NCBI GenBank assembly: GCA_036874045.1
Contig: JAZBRI010000009.1
Span: forward strand, 2,790,001-2,854,000
Origin: Cymodocea nodosa
Lineage: Eukaryota; Streptophyta; Magnoliopsida; Alismatales; Cymodoceaceae
Direction: 5' to 3'
DNA length: 64,000 bases
Shown here: piece after piece, positions 35,103-49,241 of the stretch
Layout: every line of letters begins with the position of its first letter
Position numbering within the stretch: position 1 is the first letter of the stretch
Made by a program: the position numbers and the translations under genes
Notes under the pieces: model-generated
What the model saw: only the letters and a program-made list of their open reading frames with translations
Databases searched by the model: none
What the model was told of the DNA's origin: nothing

Positions 35103-38100
35103 GAACATGATTGAAAAATAGTAACAAATGGAATAAACATGTCAGTCTAAGCAAACTTTTTAGGCATAATCCTTCTTACTATTAATTCTGTTTTAATGTA
35201 GTCCATTTTCCTTTTTAACTTGTAAACTTGTAATATGTTATCAATACTAAATATAATTGTATTTCCATTAATGAATTGAAATGCAGAAAGAGATCCTTTT
35301 CTATTCCAAGATAATGTATATATTTCTATTTCTACATATATTTCAATATATTCCTCTTCCCACTTCCATTCATTTATGTCTTTTATAATCTATATTTGAA
35401 ATTTCATCAATTCATCCCACCATCTGATCAGACATAAAGTAGGATTATCATATTCATTATACCGCATTCCTAATTGAATTTTATCATATTCTGCAGACAA
35501 TGGTTTAGCTATATCACTCGGTATAGGCAATATTTCTATAAAGTCATCATCATAACTATCTATGATTACTATGTATAAATCAGATCTAAATGCAACTGAT
35601 ATATTTGTGACTAGATAAATATATTCATCAAGTATGACATATATGTTGTTAATTAATGCTTTCTATCCTAAATATATGTTTAGAATGAAAATGTGCATAA
35701 TATTAATGGTTAAATGATGGTTAATTGCATAATATTTAGCTTATCATATGAGAATTAAGCCATTATGTTATAATTGCACTGTTATATGATTTAATGAAAG
35801 AATCTGCATAATTTCAGGGAATTAATGTTAATTTAGTACATTTCTAAACTGTCGATAAATTATAGGCTGTGAAATTCTTAAGTATCCAAATTTTCTATTA
35901 TTTCGGAGAGTTATGTTTAATGTATCGGGCAATCATGTTTTTAACGATAGAAGAATATTTTATTATTTCCTAAAGTACACATGTTGAAACCATAATGCAT
36001 GACTTAAGTGGATTTTCGGTAAGTTATCTGTTAACTATCCGAAATGCATCTAGGCATCAAATAGGTAGGTTCGTAAGTGTCCAAAATATCTGAACTTGTT
36101 AAGTTAGAATTATGCATATGTTGAATTTAAATGCTTTAATATATCACGTGAGATGCACATGTTTAACTCGTTAAGTTAGCATAACTGTACGCATTGAGTT
36201 ACATGAATATACACTAAGGTAGCACATTATGTTTGCAGCTTATTTCTTTATTGCACGTGTTTTATAGTTAAATCAACGAAGTAAGTCCGTTGAGTTATCT
36301 GTAACTCCACAGACCATTTATTTTCTAATATGCTACTGTAGCGGTTACAAAAACAGGACATTCAAAGGAAAACCACGATTGCACGTATTACGCAGGAATT
36401 CACTCGTGGAAGGAAGAAGAAATCAACATCGTTGATATGAATGAAGGAAATCCAACCGATCATCTAAAGTAGAAATAGTTACTACTGAAGAAATATAAAA
36501 GAAGAGGAGAAAAAACGAAGAAGGTGTGGTTGGCGGTGTGTGGCAATGTGTGCAAAGGTGGAGGACCATGCTAAGTACAGGCAGCGTCGGAAGTTCACTG
36601 AAGCATCCACACCATCACCAACCATCGGAGGTCTATGAGGATACTTTCCTAATGTTGGGTCAATTCCGAGCCAAATACGGTGCTTGACAACCACTATAAG
36701 GAGTGATCACGTCGCGGGAAGGGAAGCCATTTTCACCAAGCACCGACTCATATCTCAGGAGATCGTAAAGCTTCTAGCATTGGTTTCGGGTTGATACCAG
36801 TATGCTGAAGAGGAAATCATCTTGCAATTCTAAACTCGCAATTCTATAAGGAGAGAAGGCAGGATTGTAAGTGATTAAGTTTTCATTGGTGTAATCACAT
36901 CACATGTAGTGACGAAAGTATTTACTATCGATAAAGATTTTTACATTTCACCTTTTGCCCATTTTCATGAACATATCAAAACAAAAATACCAAAAAAAAT
37001 AACTTATTTATGTTTATATTTAGTATTTAAGTGTTGTATTGTTTATTTTGTACCGTGATTAAAGTTATCATTGTCAGTATTGTGAATGTTTTATATTTGT
37101 TTGATTCAGAAAATAGAAAATAGTTTTACAATTTACTGAAATTGATTCGTTCTAGATACTTAAAGATTTTAATGATTACTGTTTGAAATATTTGAATGTT
37201 AGTATTGCTTAATGATAAATCTAATATTAACTAGTAATAAAGAGCTTAATTGATGTTATTTACAATTTGTGAAACCACCCAATGGTTGGTTGAATTCCCC
37301 TGTAATTAACAGTATTTATCTAGAAAGATAGACTCGTGGAGTTAACTTAAGTCCACGAGGTTAGTCCGTTGAGTTAGCCATAACTCCACGAACTTAGTAC
37401 GTTGTGTTAACTGTAACTCAATGGAGTAATTACTGAACACATTAAGTCTAATATAAAAAAAGGGAACAGTACACAATTCTTACTCAATTCTCTATGGGAT
37501 CGACCTATACTTGCACACAAATACAATATACATTATGCACTTGCAGTTAAAATACAAATTGGAATTAATATCTAATTTGTGTGAAAGGTTATTTGTTTAC
37601 TTCTAAAAGAAATTATTGATATAAGCATAAAGACAAATTAAACAAGTTTAAAAATAGAAGTTAACAAATCCAATACAATATATCATAGTATTTTTAGTCC
37701 AAGATCTATTCAGAAAATTATACACACTTAAACATAAATCTTCATCTCAATTTCCAGTTGATCTCCACTAATATAATTTTTCAAGAATGGTCGAATTTTT
37801 ATTAGAAAATATTAAAGCTGACCCACAATTTTTAGTTGGTACTTCAAATCTATTAGGCCTTCCTATATTCCATTCTTCTCTAGTGATAGGATTTCTAATC
37901 AAAATATCAAGTAACAGAATTGCATACCTTGGTTTGGTTTTGTAAATAATTAATCCTTTATCTATCCCCATAATATGATTTATTCCTTCTAATGTATTAG
38001 GTGGAATTCTAGCAGTTTTTTTCATATTTAGATATTCATAGTTGATTGAACTACGATTAAATGACTTCCATAAAAATCCATCTCTAATCTTAGTCATTTT

Positions 38101-38244
38101 TGCAGCTTGTAGTCCATGAAAATATTTTTCTCTGATATAGTCTTTAATTTCCTTTGATACACAACACAATCTGCATAGATCTTTAGTTGATAAGTTACTC
38201 AGTACTTCCCTCAATGCATCCAGTGGTAATTTCATCAATTCCAT
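35103..38244 (-). pseudogene. Element B F-box gene, split by a solo LTR
   Basis: The N-terminal part at 37683-38244 starts MELMKLPLDALREVLSNLST and has the same F-box (KDLCRLCCVSKEIKDYI) and NPIT segment as in A. The C-terminal part lies at 35103-35676. Solo LTR D (35677-37677) separates them. Homology to the A gene runs across its full length, which shows that the family carried the F-box gene before the two copies diverged. It is broken. The acceptor at 38256 (TTTATACAG) precedes the ATG as in A. Confidence 0.8.
35677..37677 (+). mobile_element. D: solo LTR of the same family
   Basis: 2001 bp, TGTTTAGAATG at the start and CCAATACA at the end, with atata on both sides (35672-35676 and 37678-37682) as target-site duplication. 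No internal region is present. It is more diverged from the A LTRs than they are from each other, so it comes from a sister subfamily. It inserted into the F-box gene of B in the opposite direction. Confidence 0.88.
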
Positions 38245-38399
38245 CTGTTGTGATTCTGTATAAACAAAAACAAAAATTTAATAGAGACAAAATCAACATA
38301 GCTACTTACATACCCTCGTGGAGTTAGGTTATAACTCAATAGACTAAATTCGTTGAGTTAAGTAATAACTCTATGATATTACTAACTATACTTAAACTT

Positions 38400-39816
38400 A
38401 CATTTTTTTCTTTTTATATATTTTTATATATACTATATATATATTATACATAATTGTTTTAGTTATACTACTTCATTCATCTTCCCTCCCATAGGAGGTA
38501 TTAATTTCATTAACAATTCTGTTGATAGTGATAGGTACTGCTTGCATTGGCAATCCTCTAGTAGGTTTAACTTCTATTGATTCCTTCTATCTAGAGGGTA
38601 TATTTCTATTCATATTTTGATTTTGAATGGCAACATTTCCAAATACAAGATCTAGATGATTGTTTAATTGTTGAATTATCTTTTCTAACTTCTCTATTCT
38701 AAATCCTTGTTCAATTAATGCTTCATAACTTATATTTTTGTCATTTATATTTTCTCCTCCTTGGAAATTGTTATTTCTTCAAGATAGATTTGAGTGATTT
38801 CTCCAATTAGGGTTATAAGAATTTCCAAAGTTATCTTTTTGGTTTCTAGCATAAATAATGTCTAAATCATTAATGTTTGCATTTTTTTCTGCTAGCTTTT
38901 GATTTAATGATAACTCTTCTATTTTCTTTGTTAATTCAGTTAATTTAACTTCAAGCATAGTGCTTGAATCTATTTCGTGCATTACCCTTGGTAATATTTT
39001 TTTATCTGTAATAGCTTCAGCCGAGTTTTCCCACTATGTAGTTCTTTTTGCAAAGTTTTTTAAGTATCCCCATGCTTCCTCACTACATAGTTTTAAAAAT
39101 CCATTCTGACAAGTAGATTCTAATAAAGATTTTGTTGAAACATCTATGCCTTCATAAATTATACCTATTAATTGTGTTTTATTTATTGCATGATGTGAAC
39201 ATTGAGTTAGTAAATCTTTCAAAATATTTCTAGAATGATTCTCCCTATTTTTGGCTACACATTAATATTTCCTTTTTCTTTTTAATCATTTGATGTGTTG
39301 GATAATACTTTTCTAGAAAAATAGAGCAAAATTCAGTCCATGTAGAAATTGAATCAAGCGATAGAGTATATAACTATCTCTTAACTGTGTCTTTTAAAGC
39401 GAAAGGGATATATCTAAGTTTAATAGCATCAATACTCATGTTTGCCATTTTCATCATTTGACAAACTTCGTTAAATTCTCTAAGAAAATAATAGGCATCT
39501 TCTCTTTCTAATCCATAAAAGTGTGGCAATTGACTAATATAATTAGATTTCAATTCAAACCTATCTCCCTCAAAGTTTGGCAATCGAATACATGAAGGTT
39601 CATCAACTAATTCAAGATATAGAATTTCCCCTAATGATTTTTCTACTGGAGTAGCCATATCTTCGTTCTCTTTTAAAGAAAGGTTAGCTACACCCCTAAG
39701 GATTTCGTTAAAGTCCAATTCAGAAAATATTTCAATATGCATCTGTGTTGAATAATCTTGAGTAGGTGTTCTTACTAATCGTTTAGTGCTAGGAGAACGA
39801 ATCCATGTGCTCATAA
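38400..39816 (-). pseudogene. Element B capsid-type gag
   Basis: Start at 39814 (MSTWIRSPSTKRL). It has the same capsid helices as in A (IRLPNFEGDRFELKSNYI, FYGLEREDAYYFLREFNE) and the same NPNWRNH segment near 38800. It lies behind ORF2 and before the F-box gene, as in A. Broken. Confidence 0.8.
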
Positions 39817-40760
39817 ACTCTTACATAAAGTAAAATAGCAGAAGATTAATTACATACCAGTCTGAAGCTTTGTTTTCAGTAAATAGTAGTTGACGGATGA
39901 AGTTGAATTAGCTGCTTCTCCTTCTAGTTCCCCAACGAATTTTCTTTTCTTTCCTCAAGTGTTGGTAACTAGTAAATAACTTATGTTCTATATTTATAAT
40001 GCACGTCCTTAAGGCAAATGAATCTTGTTGCAAGAACGTGTCTTGTAACGTGCAGTATGGTTCCTATTTTTATAAATACATGTTCTACTTCTAATTTCTA
40101 ATTTCAGTAACCGTTGAACCCACGAAGTTTCATTCGTGGCTAAAAGAATAATCATTCAGCTTAATCCATGAACTAACCTCGTTGAGTTTACAGTTAACTC
40201 AATAGAGTGACCTTATATTTTATTATTGACCTCATGGAGTTAAGGTTAACTCAACGGACTTCGTTGAGTTAACACTTAGCAAATTTCTAAAACTTACTTC
40301 TCATATTAACTTCTATATATTTTTTTCTCTCCTACATTTTGTCAACTTAAATAAAGTTAAATACATGTCATTAATGTAGTGTTCTAATTTAAACTCATTA
40401 AATCTGAACATTATATGCATATTTAACTTACAGTTCATTTCTTGTTATGTAGAATTTACATTTTACTTTTCAGTATGCAGATATATTCAGGCATTAACCA
40501 ATTATCATGCATTTAACCATGTCATTCATAAAATTTGTAAATCTTTTAAACAGTCTTGCACATTGTTTAAACAATTATATAATATTCAATACAGTTCTCA
40601 ATTCTATCATTCATTCTCAAACACAAATGCAAAAACATCTAAAAAACATTCATTCATTTATATGAATAGTGTTTTACATTACAATCAATTAGATATTTTT
40701 CAATACAAATATAAGTAGACAAACAATACAATTTAATCTTTCTTCCTAAGTTCATCTACT
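39817..40760 (-). other. Element B spacer before gag
   Basis: Holds the splice donor (39858), the TATA box (39991-39998) and the CGTTGAGTTA hairpins (40168-40275) in the same order as in A. The part from 40290 to 40760 is AT-rich with nothing recognised. Confidence 0.5.
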
Positions 40761-40769
40761 TCCTTCTAG

Positions 40770-41890
40770 AGCTTTTCTAATTGTTGTTCTAATTGATTTA
40801 TCCACTCAACAACCCCTATAACGCCTCTAGAAGGTCCAGATATTTCTGCAGCAGCATATTTTCTATATTCTTTCACTTAAATGGCTCTACATCTTATCCT
40901 TTTGGATGCTCATTTCATGAAATCAATATTGTCCACCATCAGCAATGGAATCAAATCTTCATAAAATAATTTCTTCTTTGCTGCTCTTAACTTGGAGATA
41001 AAAATTGAAGACCAATTAATTTGAATTCTGTTCACAACTACATATGTGGCCCGTTTAACAAATTGACTTAGTTCAATATCATGGCCTTATCGTTGGTAGA
41101 CATTTTTAATCAAAATGTTAGCTACCATGTGTGTTTTACCATGTAAGTGCTTCAGTCTGTTTAGTAATGGCACACTAGGATTGATAGCTAAACTGTTCTT
41201 GATTTCCTGTTTTGTCCACTCAACGGTAGTTGCACTTTCCAGAATTTCTATTCCTTCATTTTTCAGTTTGAAAATATTATGGAGAAGCTCTAGTGTTATT
41301 TGTACATCAACTTGCTCCACGTTGGAAATTAATCCACTTTCTTCTTCTCTCAAATTTGCATAGAAGCAGAGCACTAGATTCTCATAAACTACATGCCCTC
41401 TCTGCTGAGAAATAAATTGCAGTAGACCTTGGAACTCAAATAAGTCTTTAATTTCTTACATATCGTCCCAGTTTACTAGCCTACTATAAATAATATCATA
41501 ACCCCTAATCTCTTGATATTTATTATAAGCTTTCTAACTCTGAAAGTGTACTTCATTTAGAATGGTAGCTTCAGCCAGATCAGGAATTTGAATTTGTTGC
41601 TCTAGAGGGGTTTGTTCTTGAAGTTCTTCTTATATATGTTGAACTTGAATTGGCTAAGAATGCTTTGGAGATTCCTGCATTTTTGCTTCTACTTCTATTT
41701 GTGGTGGAGAGCTAGCAGAACTCTCCACTCTTCTTTCTTGCATCCTGTCTAAAATTTGTTGAAGAGTTTCTTCCTCTTTAATGGAATCTGTCGAGTCATT
41801 TCTTTCTTGTTCAATGTGTACTTGTTCAGCTTCTTGTTCAGTTTCTTCTCTTTCTTCTTCCTCCTGACTACTAATCTACATTCACTCACT
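40770..41890 (-). pseudogene. Element B ORF2, plant-transposon-protein type
   Basis: Same conserved domain as in A (FYANL, ITLELLHNIFKL, SLAINPSVPLLNRL, KTHMVANILIKNVYQR). The Glu-rich front is much shorter than in A. Lies between integrase and gag. Function unknown. Broken. Confidence 0.6.
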
Positions 41891-41909
41891 ATTTTTTTTG
41901 ATTCTATGA

Positions 41910-42440
41910 TAGATTGAGATGGAGTTACAGTTAACTCTATGGACTAAGTCTGTGGACTTAACTACAGTACTCTATTAAGTTATAGTTAACTCAATAGAGT
42001 AAATTCGTTAACTTATCCTAGACTCAACGAAGTAAGTTCGTTGAGTTAAGTATAACTCAACGAACTTCTCGTAAATTTATAACTAATAAAAATACTTATA
42101 ATAATAATTTTTACTTCGGTCAAGATTGAAGAATTTTCGGTCTAACCAACTCTTAATTTTTTCAACATTTTAGAATTTCGGTCAAACCATTATATTTCTC
42201 GGTTGAACTAAAATTAAATACTTTTTTTTTCTAGTAGAACCGATACTATGCTTCGATAACACTGACATTTTTACTTAATATAATATATAGATTTTTTATG
42301 TTTTTAATGTTTCAGTCAGACCGATGGATCTTGTCGGTTGAACCGCAATGATTTTTTTCTTTTAATATATGTTTCAGTAAAATCGATAATTTCTTTCGAT
42401 TGAATCGTGACTATGTTTAAATACGTTTTTTTTTTTTTAA
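41910..42440 (-). repeat. Element B hairpin and palindromic arrays after integrase
   Basis: 41926-42066 carries several CGTTGAGTTA/TAACTCAACG pairs. 42115-42430 carries diverged GGTTnnACC-type palindromes. Same order and place as 22770-23190 in A. Confidence 0.7.
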
Positions 42441-42499
42441 ACAACTTAGATAATTTCTTACTAAGTAAAGCTCAAGTAGTCCTCTACTCTTACTTCTTC

Positions 42500-45400
42500 T
42501 ATAATTCCAAAGGAACTTTTTGGAAAATTTAGAATAGGTCTAAGTCTTTGTCCATTTACTTTAAATATATTTTGATTTTTAGGATTTTCAATTTCAATAG
42601 CTCCATAGGGATAAATATTTCAAATTATATAAGATTCTGCCCATCTAGATCTTAATTTTCCTAGATGATTATGGAGTCTAGTCATGTAAGGATATACTTC
42701 TTGTCCTATTTCAAAAGTTTTTGGAATAATTTTCTTGCCATGCCAGAACTTCATTTTCTCTTTTTCTCTTACATTTTTCGAATAAGCTTCATTTCTAAAT
42801 TCTTCTAATTCAATCAATTGTATTTTCCTATTTTCAATAGCTTGATTTAAATTAGTGTTTAGAGTTTTTAATGCCCAATAAGCTTTATGTTCAATTTCAA
42901 CTAGTAAATGACAACTTTTTCCATATACTAGCCTAAAATGTGACATACTTAAGCTTGTCTTATAAGCAATTCTATAAGCCCAAAGTGCATCTATTAATCT
43001 ATTAGCCCAATCTTTTCTAGTAGGATTTACTACTTTTTCTAAGATTAACTTAATTTGTTTGTTTGCACTTTCTATTTGTCCACTTGTTTGCGGATGATAT
43101 GATGTTTCAATTTTGTGGTTTACTCCATATTTCTTCATTAAGACTTCAAAACTTCTATTACAAAAATGAGTTCCTCTGTCACTGATAATAGCTTTAGGTA
43201 TTCCAAATTTGGCAATTATATTAGTTCTTATAAAATGTATTACCACTTTGTTGTCATTAGTTTTTGTACGAATAGCTTCTATCCATTTAGATACATAATC
43301 CACCCTCAATAATATATAATTAAATTGATTAGACATAGGAAATGGACCCATAAAATCTATTCCCCACACATCAAAGATTTCAACTTCAACAATAGGGTTG
43401 AGAGGCATCATATTCCTCTTTGATATTCTTCCTATTTGTTGACATCTTAAACAACTTAAGCAGTATTTATGAGCATCTTTGAATAATGTTGGCCAATAAA
43501 ATCCACATTGTAGAATTTTGACAGCAATTTTCCCTGAACCAAAATGCCCTCCACATGCTTGGTTATGGTAGAAAGACAATATGCTCTGATATTCAGTTTC
43601 TAGAACACACCTCCTTAAAACCAAATCAGGACATTTCTTAAATAAATATAGGTCTTCCCAATAGTAATATTTTACTCTTGAAAAAAATAATTTCTTATCC
43701 TATCTATTCCAATCCTTAGGTGTTAAACCAGTAACTAAGTAATTAACTATGTCTGTATACCAAGGCATTGTGTTGATGGTCATTAATTGTTCATCAAGAA
43801 AATTATCCTTAATTTCAATATTCGATTTTTCTATTTGTAATCTTGATAAAAGATCTACTACTACATTCTCACAACCTTTTTTATCTTTAATTTCTAGATC
43901 AAATTCTTGAAATAATAATATTCATTGGATCAATCTAGGTTTAGTCTCTTTCTTTGCTATTAGGTGTTTTAAAGTTGAATGATCCGTGTATACTATCACT
44001 TTAGCTCCAATTAGATATGATCTAAACTTTTCTACGGCAAACACAACAGCTAACAGCTCTTTTTCAGTAGTAATATAATTAACTTGAGCATCATTTAAGG
44101 TTTTGCTTACATAATGAATCACTCTAGGAGATTTGTCTATCTTCTGTCCCAACACTGCTCCTACAGCAAAATTAGATGCATCGCACATTAATTCAAATGG
44201 ATGGCTCCAATCATGTGCTTGTATTATAGGAGTTGAAATTAAGCTAGTCTTAAGCTTGAAAAATGCTTCTTTGCAATTTTTATCAAAGTTAAATGAGACA
44301 TCTTTTAATAGATTAGTTAAAGGTCTAACTATTTTGCTAAAATCTTTATTAAATCTTCTATAAAATCCAGTATGTCCTAGAAATGATCTAATATCTTTTA
44401 TTGATTTAGGTTCTGGTAGATTAGAAATTACTTCTATTTTAGCTTTATCTACTTCCAACCTTTTCTTTGAAACAATATGTCCCAAGACTATTCCTTGTTT
44501 AACCATGAAGTGACATTTTTTCCAATTTAGAACCAGACTTTTTTCCACACAGCGTTTTAATACTTGGTCCAAATTGTTTAAACACACTTCATATGAAGTT
44601 CCATATATAGTAAAATCATCCATAAATATTTCTAAAAAATCTTAAGTCATTCTAGTGAATATGCCTTGCATACACCTTTGAAAGATGGCTAGTGCATTGC
44701 ATAATCCGAATGATATTCTCTTAAAAACATAAGTTCTATTAGGATAAGTGAAAGTTGTTTTCTATTGATCCTCTAATGCTACTGGAACTTGGTTATATCC
44801 TAAATACCCATCTAGGAAACAAAAATATTCTTACCTTGCTAATTTCTCTAGCATTTGATCTATGAAAGGTAAGGGAAAATAATCTTTCCTAGTCACAGCA
44901 TTTAGCTTTCTATAATCTATACACACTCTCCAGCCTGATTGAATTCTAGTAGGTATCAAGTCCTGACTTTCATTCCTAATAACTATTAATCCTGATTTCT
45001 TGGGAACTACATGGATTGGACTAACCCATGAGCTATTAGAAATCAGATAAATTATGTCATTATCTAACCATTTCACTATTTCCTTCTTAACTACTTCTTT
45101 AAGGTTTGGATTTAATCTCCTCTCAGGAATTCTAACTGGTTTAGCATTCTCTTCTAAATATATGTGGTGACAGTATAAAGTTGCACTTAACCCTTTTATA
45201 TCAATCATAGTCCATCCTCTTTATAAGTTTTTACTACATTTTTTAATTTAGCAATTTGATCCTCTTTAAAATCTAAAGCAATAATGATTGGACATGTTCA
45301 TTTTTCTTCCAGAAATATATAGGTTAATTCATGAGGTAAAAGTTTTAAATCTAAATGTTGACCATCATAAGCTATAGCTTCTAATTGAACATTTTCATTT

Positions 45401-47140
45401 TCTATATAAATCTCTTCTTAATCTCCTTCGACATTTATGCTTTCACTTTCTCCTAAATTTTCAGAATTTAATTGCCTATTTAGTTCTTCTTGAATCACAT
45501 CATCTATCATATCTACTTCATCCTCTAAAAAGTCTATAGTATGTAAGGACATTTTTAACTCCTCAAACTTTTCTAGTTTGAAAATGTTTAATTGAGTATC
45601 CTCATTACCATATGCTAACTTCATTACTCCAGTTTTACAATTTATAACAGCCCCTGATGTTGCTAAGAATGGTCTTCCCAAAATTAAAGATGTATCATGA
45701 TTTTGATGCTTAATTTGTTGGGAATCCAAAATCACAATATCAATAGAATATATAAAGTTTTTGATTTTAATTAGGACATCCTCTGTTTTTCCTCTAGGGT
45801 ATCTTATACTTCTATCAGCTAATTGAATATCAGTCCTAGTAGGGATTAAGCCTTCTAATCCTAAGGATGCAAATATATCACTCGACATAACATTTATACC
45901 TGCACCTAGGTTTATTAAGGTTCTTTCTAAAATAGTATTTCCTATGGTGCATGATATAACAGTGATTCCAGGATCAAATAACTTTTTAGGAATTTGTAGC
46001 AGAAATAGGGAACTACTTTGCTCAGCTAAAAAGACTTAAAACTTTTCGCTCTCTTTTCTTAGTACACCAATCCTTAAGAAATTTAGCACAATGTGGCATT
46101 TTCTGCAATAAGTCTAACAAAGGAATGTTAACTTGTACTTTTTCAAAAATTTCTCTAATTTTTTCTTGTTTTTCAAGAAATGTTTGTTGTAATCTTTTAG
46201 GATAGGGTGCTAATGATTGTGATTTAAAAAATCATTTATCCTTCATTTCATTTGTTTGATCATTTTTAGTCTCATTTTTAGATTCAGATTTTTCTTCATT
46301 GATTTCTTCATTTTCAAATATTACATTTTCATTATCATTTTGAATTTTGTTCTTATCCACCTTCATGTTACTTTCTTTTTGAATTCTTAGTGGTATATCA
46401 ATTCTAGATCTTAATGTTATACATACATCTAGATTTTCATTACTTTCATGATGTTCTTGTATTTCATTTTCATGATTATGATCTTCAACTATTTTTAGTT
46501 TTAAATTGCATTCTTTAAATTCTATTGCATTGGTATTTTCTTTTTTCTGTATATCTTGCAAATTATGCAAATCTGTAATATTAAAGTTTTCATTTGTGTT
46601 TTCTTGTTGCATAACTTGTAATTTCATTGTAAATTCATCCAACGCTTTTAGTTTTCTTTCCAGATCATTTAATCTCATTGCATTCAATTTTTGATCGATT
46701 TTTATTATGGTTTTTTCAGTTTCGTAAATGATATCAATTTTAGGTTCTGTATATTCTTCCCTATAGTTTAATTGGTTGACTTCTTGTTACTGCCACATAT
46801 ATTATTCCAATTTGTCCATGTTTTGCTTTAAGCTACGCTCCAATCTGTCACACCAATCCCAAACTTCCTTGTCTCTCAACATATTATATATCTAAGATGA
46901 CCATTAGTTGGGTAAACTATAGGATTCTCATACTCAACTCTATTATATTGAATATAATTCATTTGTTGTTCATGAGATCTAACCATCTACAATCATCTCA
47001 GTTTCAAACAATCAAAGATAGCATGACCTTTTAAATTGCAGAATTCACATATGCTAACTACAAGTTTCAGAAATCTTTGAGCATAAGCATATGCCATATT
47101 CTCAATTAAAAGATAAAACACACAACACTCTCTCTGCTAT
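42500..47140 (-). pseudogene. Element B nucleocapsid-pol region
   Basis: Read on the minus strand: a zinc knuckle near 46995-47050 just inside the primer site, a polar linker, protease near 45640-45990 (LADRSIRYPRGKTEDVLIKI), RT near 44640-45230 (WRVCIDYRKLNAVTRKDYFP), RNase H near 43915-44480 ([26 protein letters not shown]), integrase near 42530-43740 (CLRCQQIGR, FDVWGIDFMGPFP, YHPQTSGQIESANK). As in A, no capsid domain precedes the knuckle. Athila lineage. Broken in many places. Confidence 0.85.
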
Positions 47141-47178
47141 TAAAATAAAACAACACTCATAGTTGCTTAGCTTCTTAA

Positions 47179-47196
47179 TCCCTAGCAACGGTGCTA
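47179..47196 (-). promoter_or_regulatory. Element B primer-binding site
   Basis: Complement reads TAGCACCGTTGCTAGGGA: 14 of 18 bases match the tRNA-Asp site of element A, and all four differences are transitions, as expected from decay of methylated DNA. Confidence 0.75.
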
Positions 47197-47203
47197 GAAA
47201 ATT

Positions 47204-49241
47204 TGTTTGGTTGTGAAAAGTTATATTTTAAACTTGCTTATACAACAACACTAGAAGACTTGTATTGGATTTGTGAACTTATATTTGTTAAACGGTGCCA
47301 GAAAACTTGTTTTGATTTGTTTTCATGCTTATATCAATAATTACTTTTAGAAGTAAACAAACAACATTTCACACAAATTAGACATTAATTTCAATTTATA
47401 TTTTAACTGCAAGTTCACAGTGTATATTGTATTTGTATGCAAGTACAGGTCGATCCCACAAAGATTGAGTAAGAATCGTGTACTGTTTTGATTTTTATAT
47501 TAGAGTTTATATGTATTCAATTAAGCACTCCGTTGAGTTAAAGTTAACACAACAGACCTAGTTCGTAGAGTTATGGTTAACTCAACAGACTAACCTCATG
47601 AACTTAAGTTAACTCCACGAGCCTATATTTCTAGTTGAATACTGTTAATTATAGAGGAATTCGGCCAACCATTGGGTGGTTCCATAGAATGTAAATAACA
47701 TCAATTAAGCTCTTTAATGTTAGTTAATATTAGATTTATCATTAAGCAACACTAACATTCAAATATTTCAAATAGTAACCATTAAAATCTTTAAGTATCT
47801 GGAACGAAGCAATTTCAGTAAACAATAAAACTATTTTCTATTTTCTAAATCAAACAAACATAAAACATTCACAATACTAACAATGATAACATTAATCACG
47901 ATACAAAACAAACAATACAACACTCTAATACTAAATGAAAACATAGATAATTTGTTGTTTTTGGTATTTTTGTGTTTTCATATGTTCTTGAAGATGAATG
48001 AAAGGTGAAATGTAAAAATCTCTATTGACAGTAAAAACTCCTGTCACTACATGTGACATGATTATACCACTGAAAACTTAATCACTTACAATCCTACCTC
48101 CTCTCCCTATAGAATCACGAATCCAGAATTGTAAAATGATCTCCTCTTCAGCATACTGGCATCAACCTGAAACCAAAGCTAGAAGTTTTACGATCTCCTG
48201 AGATATGAGTCGGTGCTTAATGAAAATGGCTTCCCTTCCTGCAACGCGATCACTTCTCACAGTGGTTGTCAATCACCGTATTTAGCTTGGAATCAACCTG
48301 ACATCAGGAAAGTATCCTCACAGACCTCCAATGGTTGGTGATTTTGGTGGTGGTATGGAGCTTCAGGAAACTTCTGATGCTTCCTATAGTTAGCGCGGTT
48401 CTCCACCTCTACACACACACTTTCTTCATCTTTCTCCTCTTCTTTTATATTTCTTTCTGTAGTAACTGCTTCTACTTAGATGATCGATTGAATTTCCTTC
48501 ATTCATATCAACGATGATGATTTCTTCTTCATTCCACGAGTGAATTCCTACGTGATACGTGTAATCGTGGTTTTCCTTCAAATGTCCTATTTCTTTAACT
48601 ACTACAGTGGCATATTAGAAAATAAATGGTTCGTGGAGTTACAAATAACTCAATGGACTTACTTCGTTGATTTACTATAAAACATGTGCAATAAAGAAAT
48701 AACTCATAAACTTACTAACATAACGCATTACCTTAGTATATATTTAAGTAACTCAATACGTATAGTTATGCTAACTTAACGAATTGTACATGTACAACTC
48801 ACGTGACATAATAAAGCATTTAAATTCAATACATGCATAATCTAACTTAACGAGTTCAGATATATAACTTACGACTTTTACTCACTAACTCAACGAGTTG
48901 TTACTTGTACTTTTTACACCTTTAAACTTTTAACTTAACGAGTTGTTACTATGTACCTAAATATTCTTTTAGCGTTTAAAACATAACTATCTGATACATA
49001 AAATGTAACTCTCTGAAATAACAGAAAATTCAGATACTTAAGAATTTCAAAGCTGCAACTTACCGATAGTTTAGAAATATACTTAATTAACATTAATTCC
49101 TTGAAATTATGCAGATTCTTTCATTAAAGCATATAATAGTGCAATTATAACATAATGGCTTAATTCTTATATGATAAGCTAAATATTATGCAATTAACCA
49201 TCATTTAACCGTTAATATTATGCACTTTTTCATTCTAAACA
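47204..49241 (-). repeat. Element B 5' LTR, also ending element E
   Basis: 2038 bp with TG...CA ends, matching the split 3' LTR of B. On its right lies a polypurine tract (CTTCCCCCATACTT in plus reading, 49242-49255) and 3' noncoding sequence of the family, so this LTR serves both B (as 5' LTR) and the stub E (as 3' LTR). Confidence 0.85.

Larger units (their letters stand above)
14290..49241 (-). mobile_element. Element B: Athila-like Ty3/gypsy with F-box gene, host of two nested insertions
   Basis: Minus strand. 5' LTR 47204-49241, primer site 47179-47196, zinc knuckle-protease-RT-RNase H-integrase 42500-47140, plant-transposon ORF 40770-41890, capsid gag 38470-39814, F-box gene 35103-38244 (split by solo LTR D), 3' noncoding 33282-35102. 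The 3' LTR is 32834-33281 plus 14290-15875, split by element A. Without the insertions it is about 16 kb. The first 400 bp of its two LTRs differ at roughly 8-9% of sites by eye, so it is older than A. At common plant LTR rates that is a few million years. It is broken, with about ten or more breaks. Confidence 0.85.

Noticed and set aside
35677-37677. D as one end of a full-length element
   Set aside because: Both flanks are F-box gene sequence with matching 5-mers, so it is a solo LTR.
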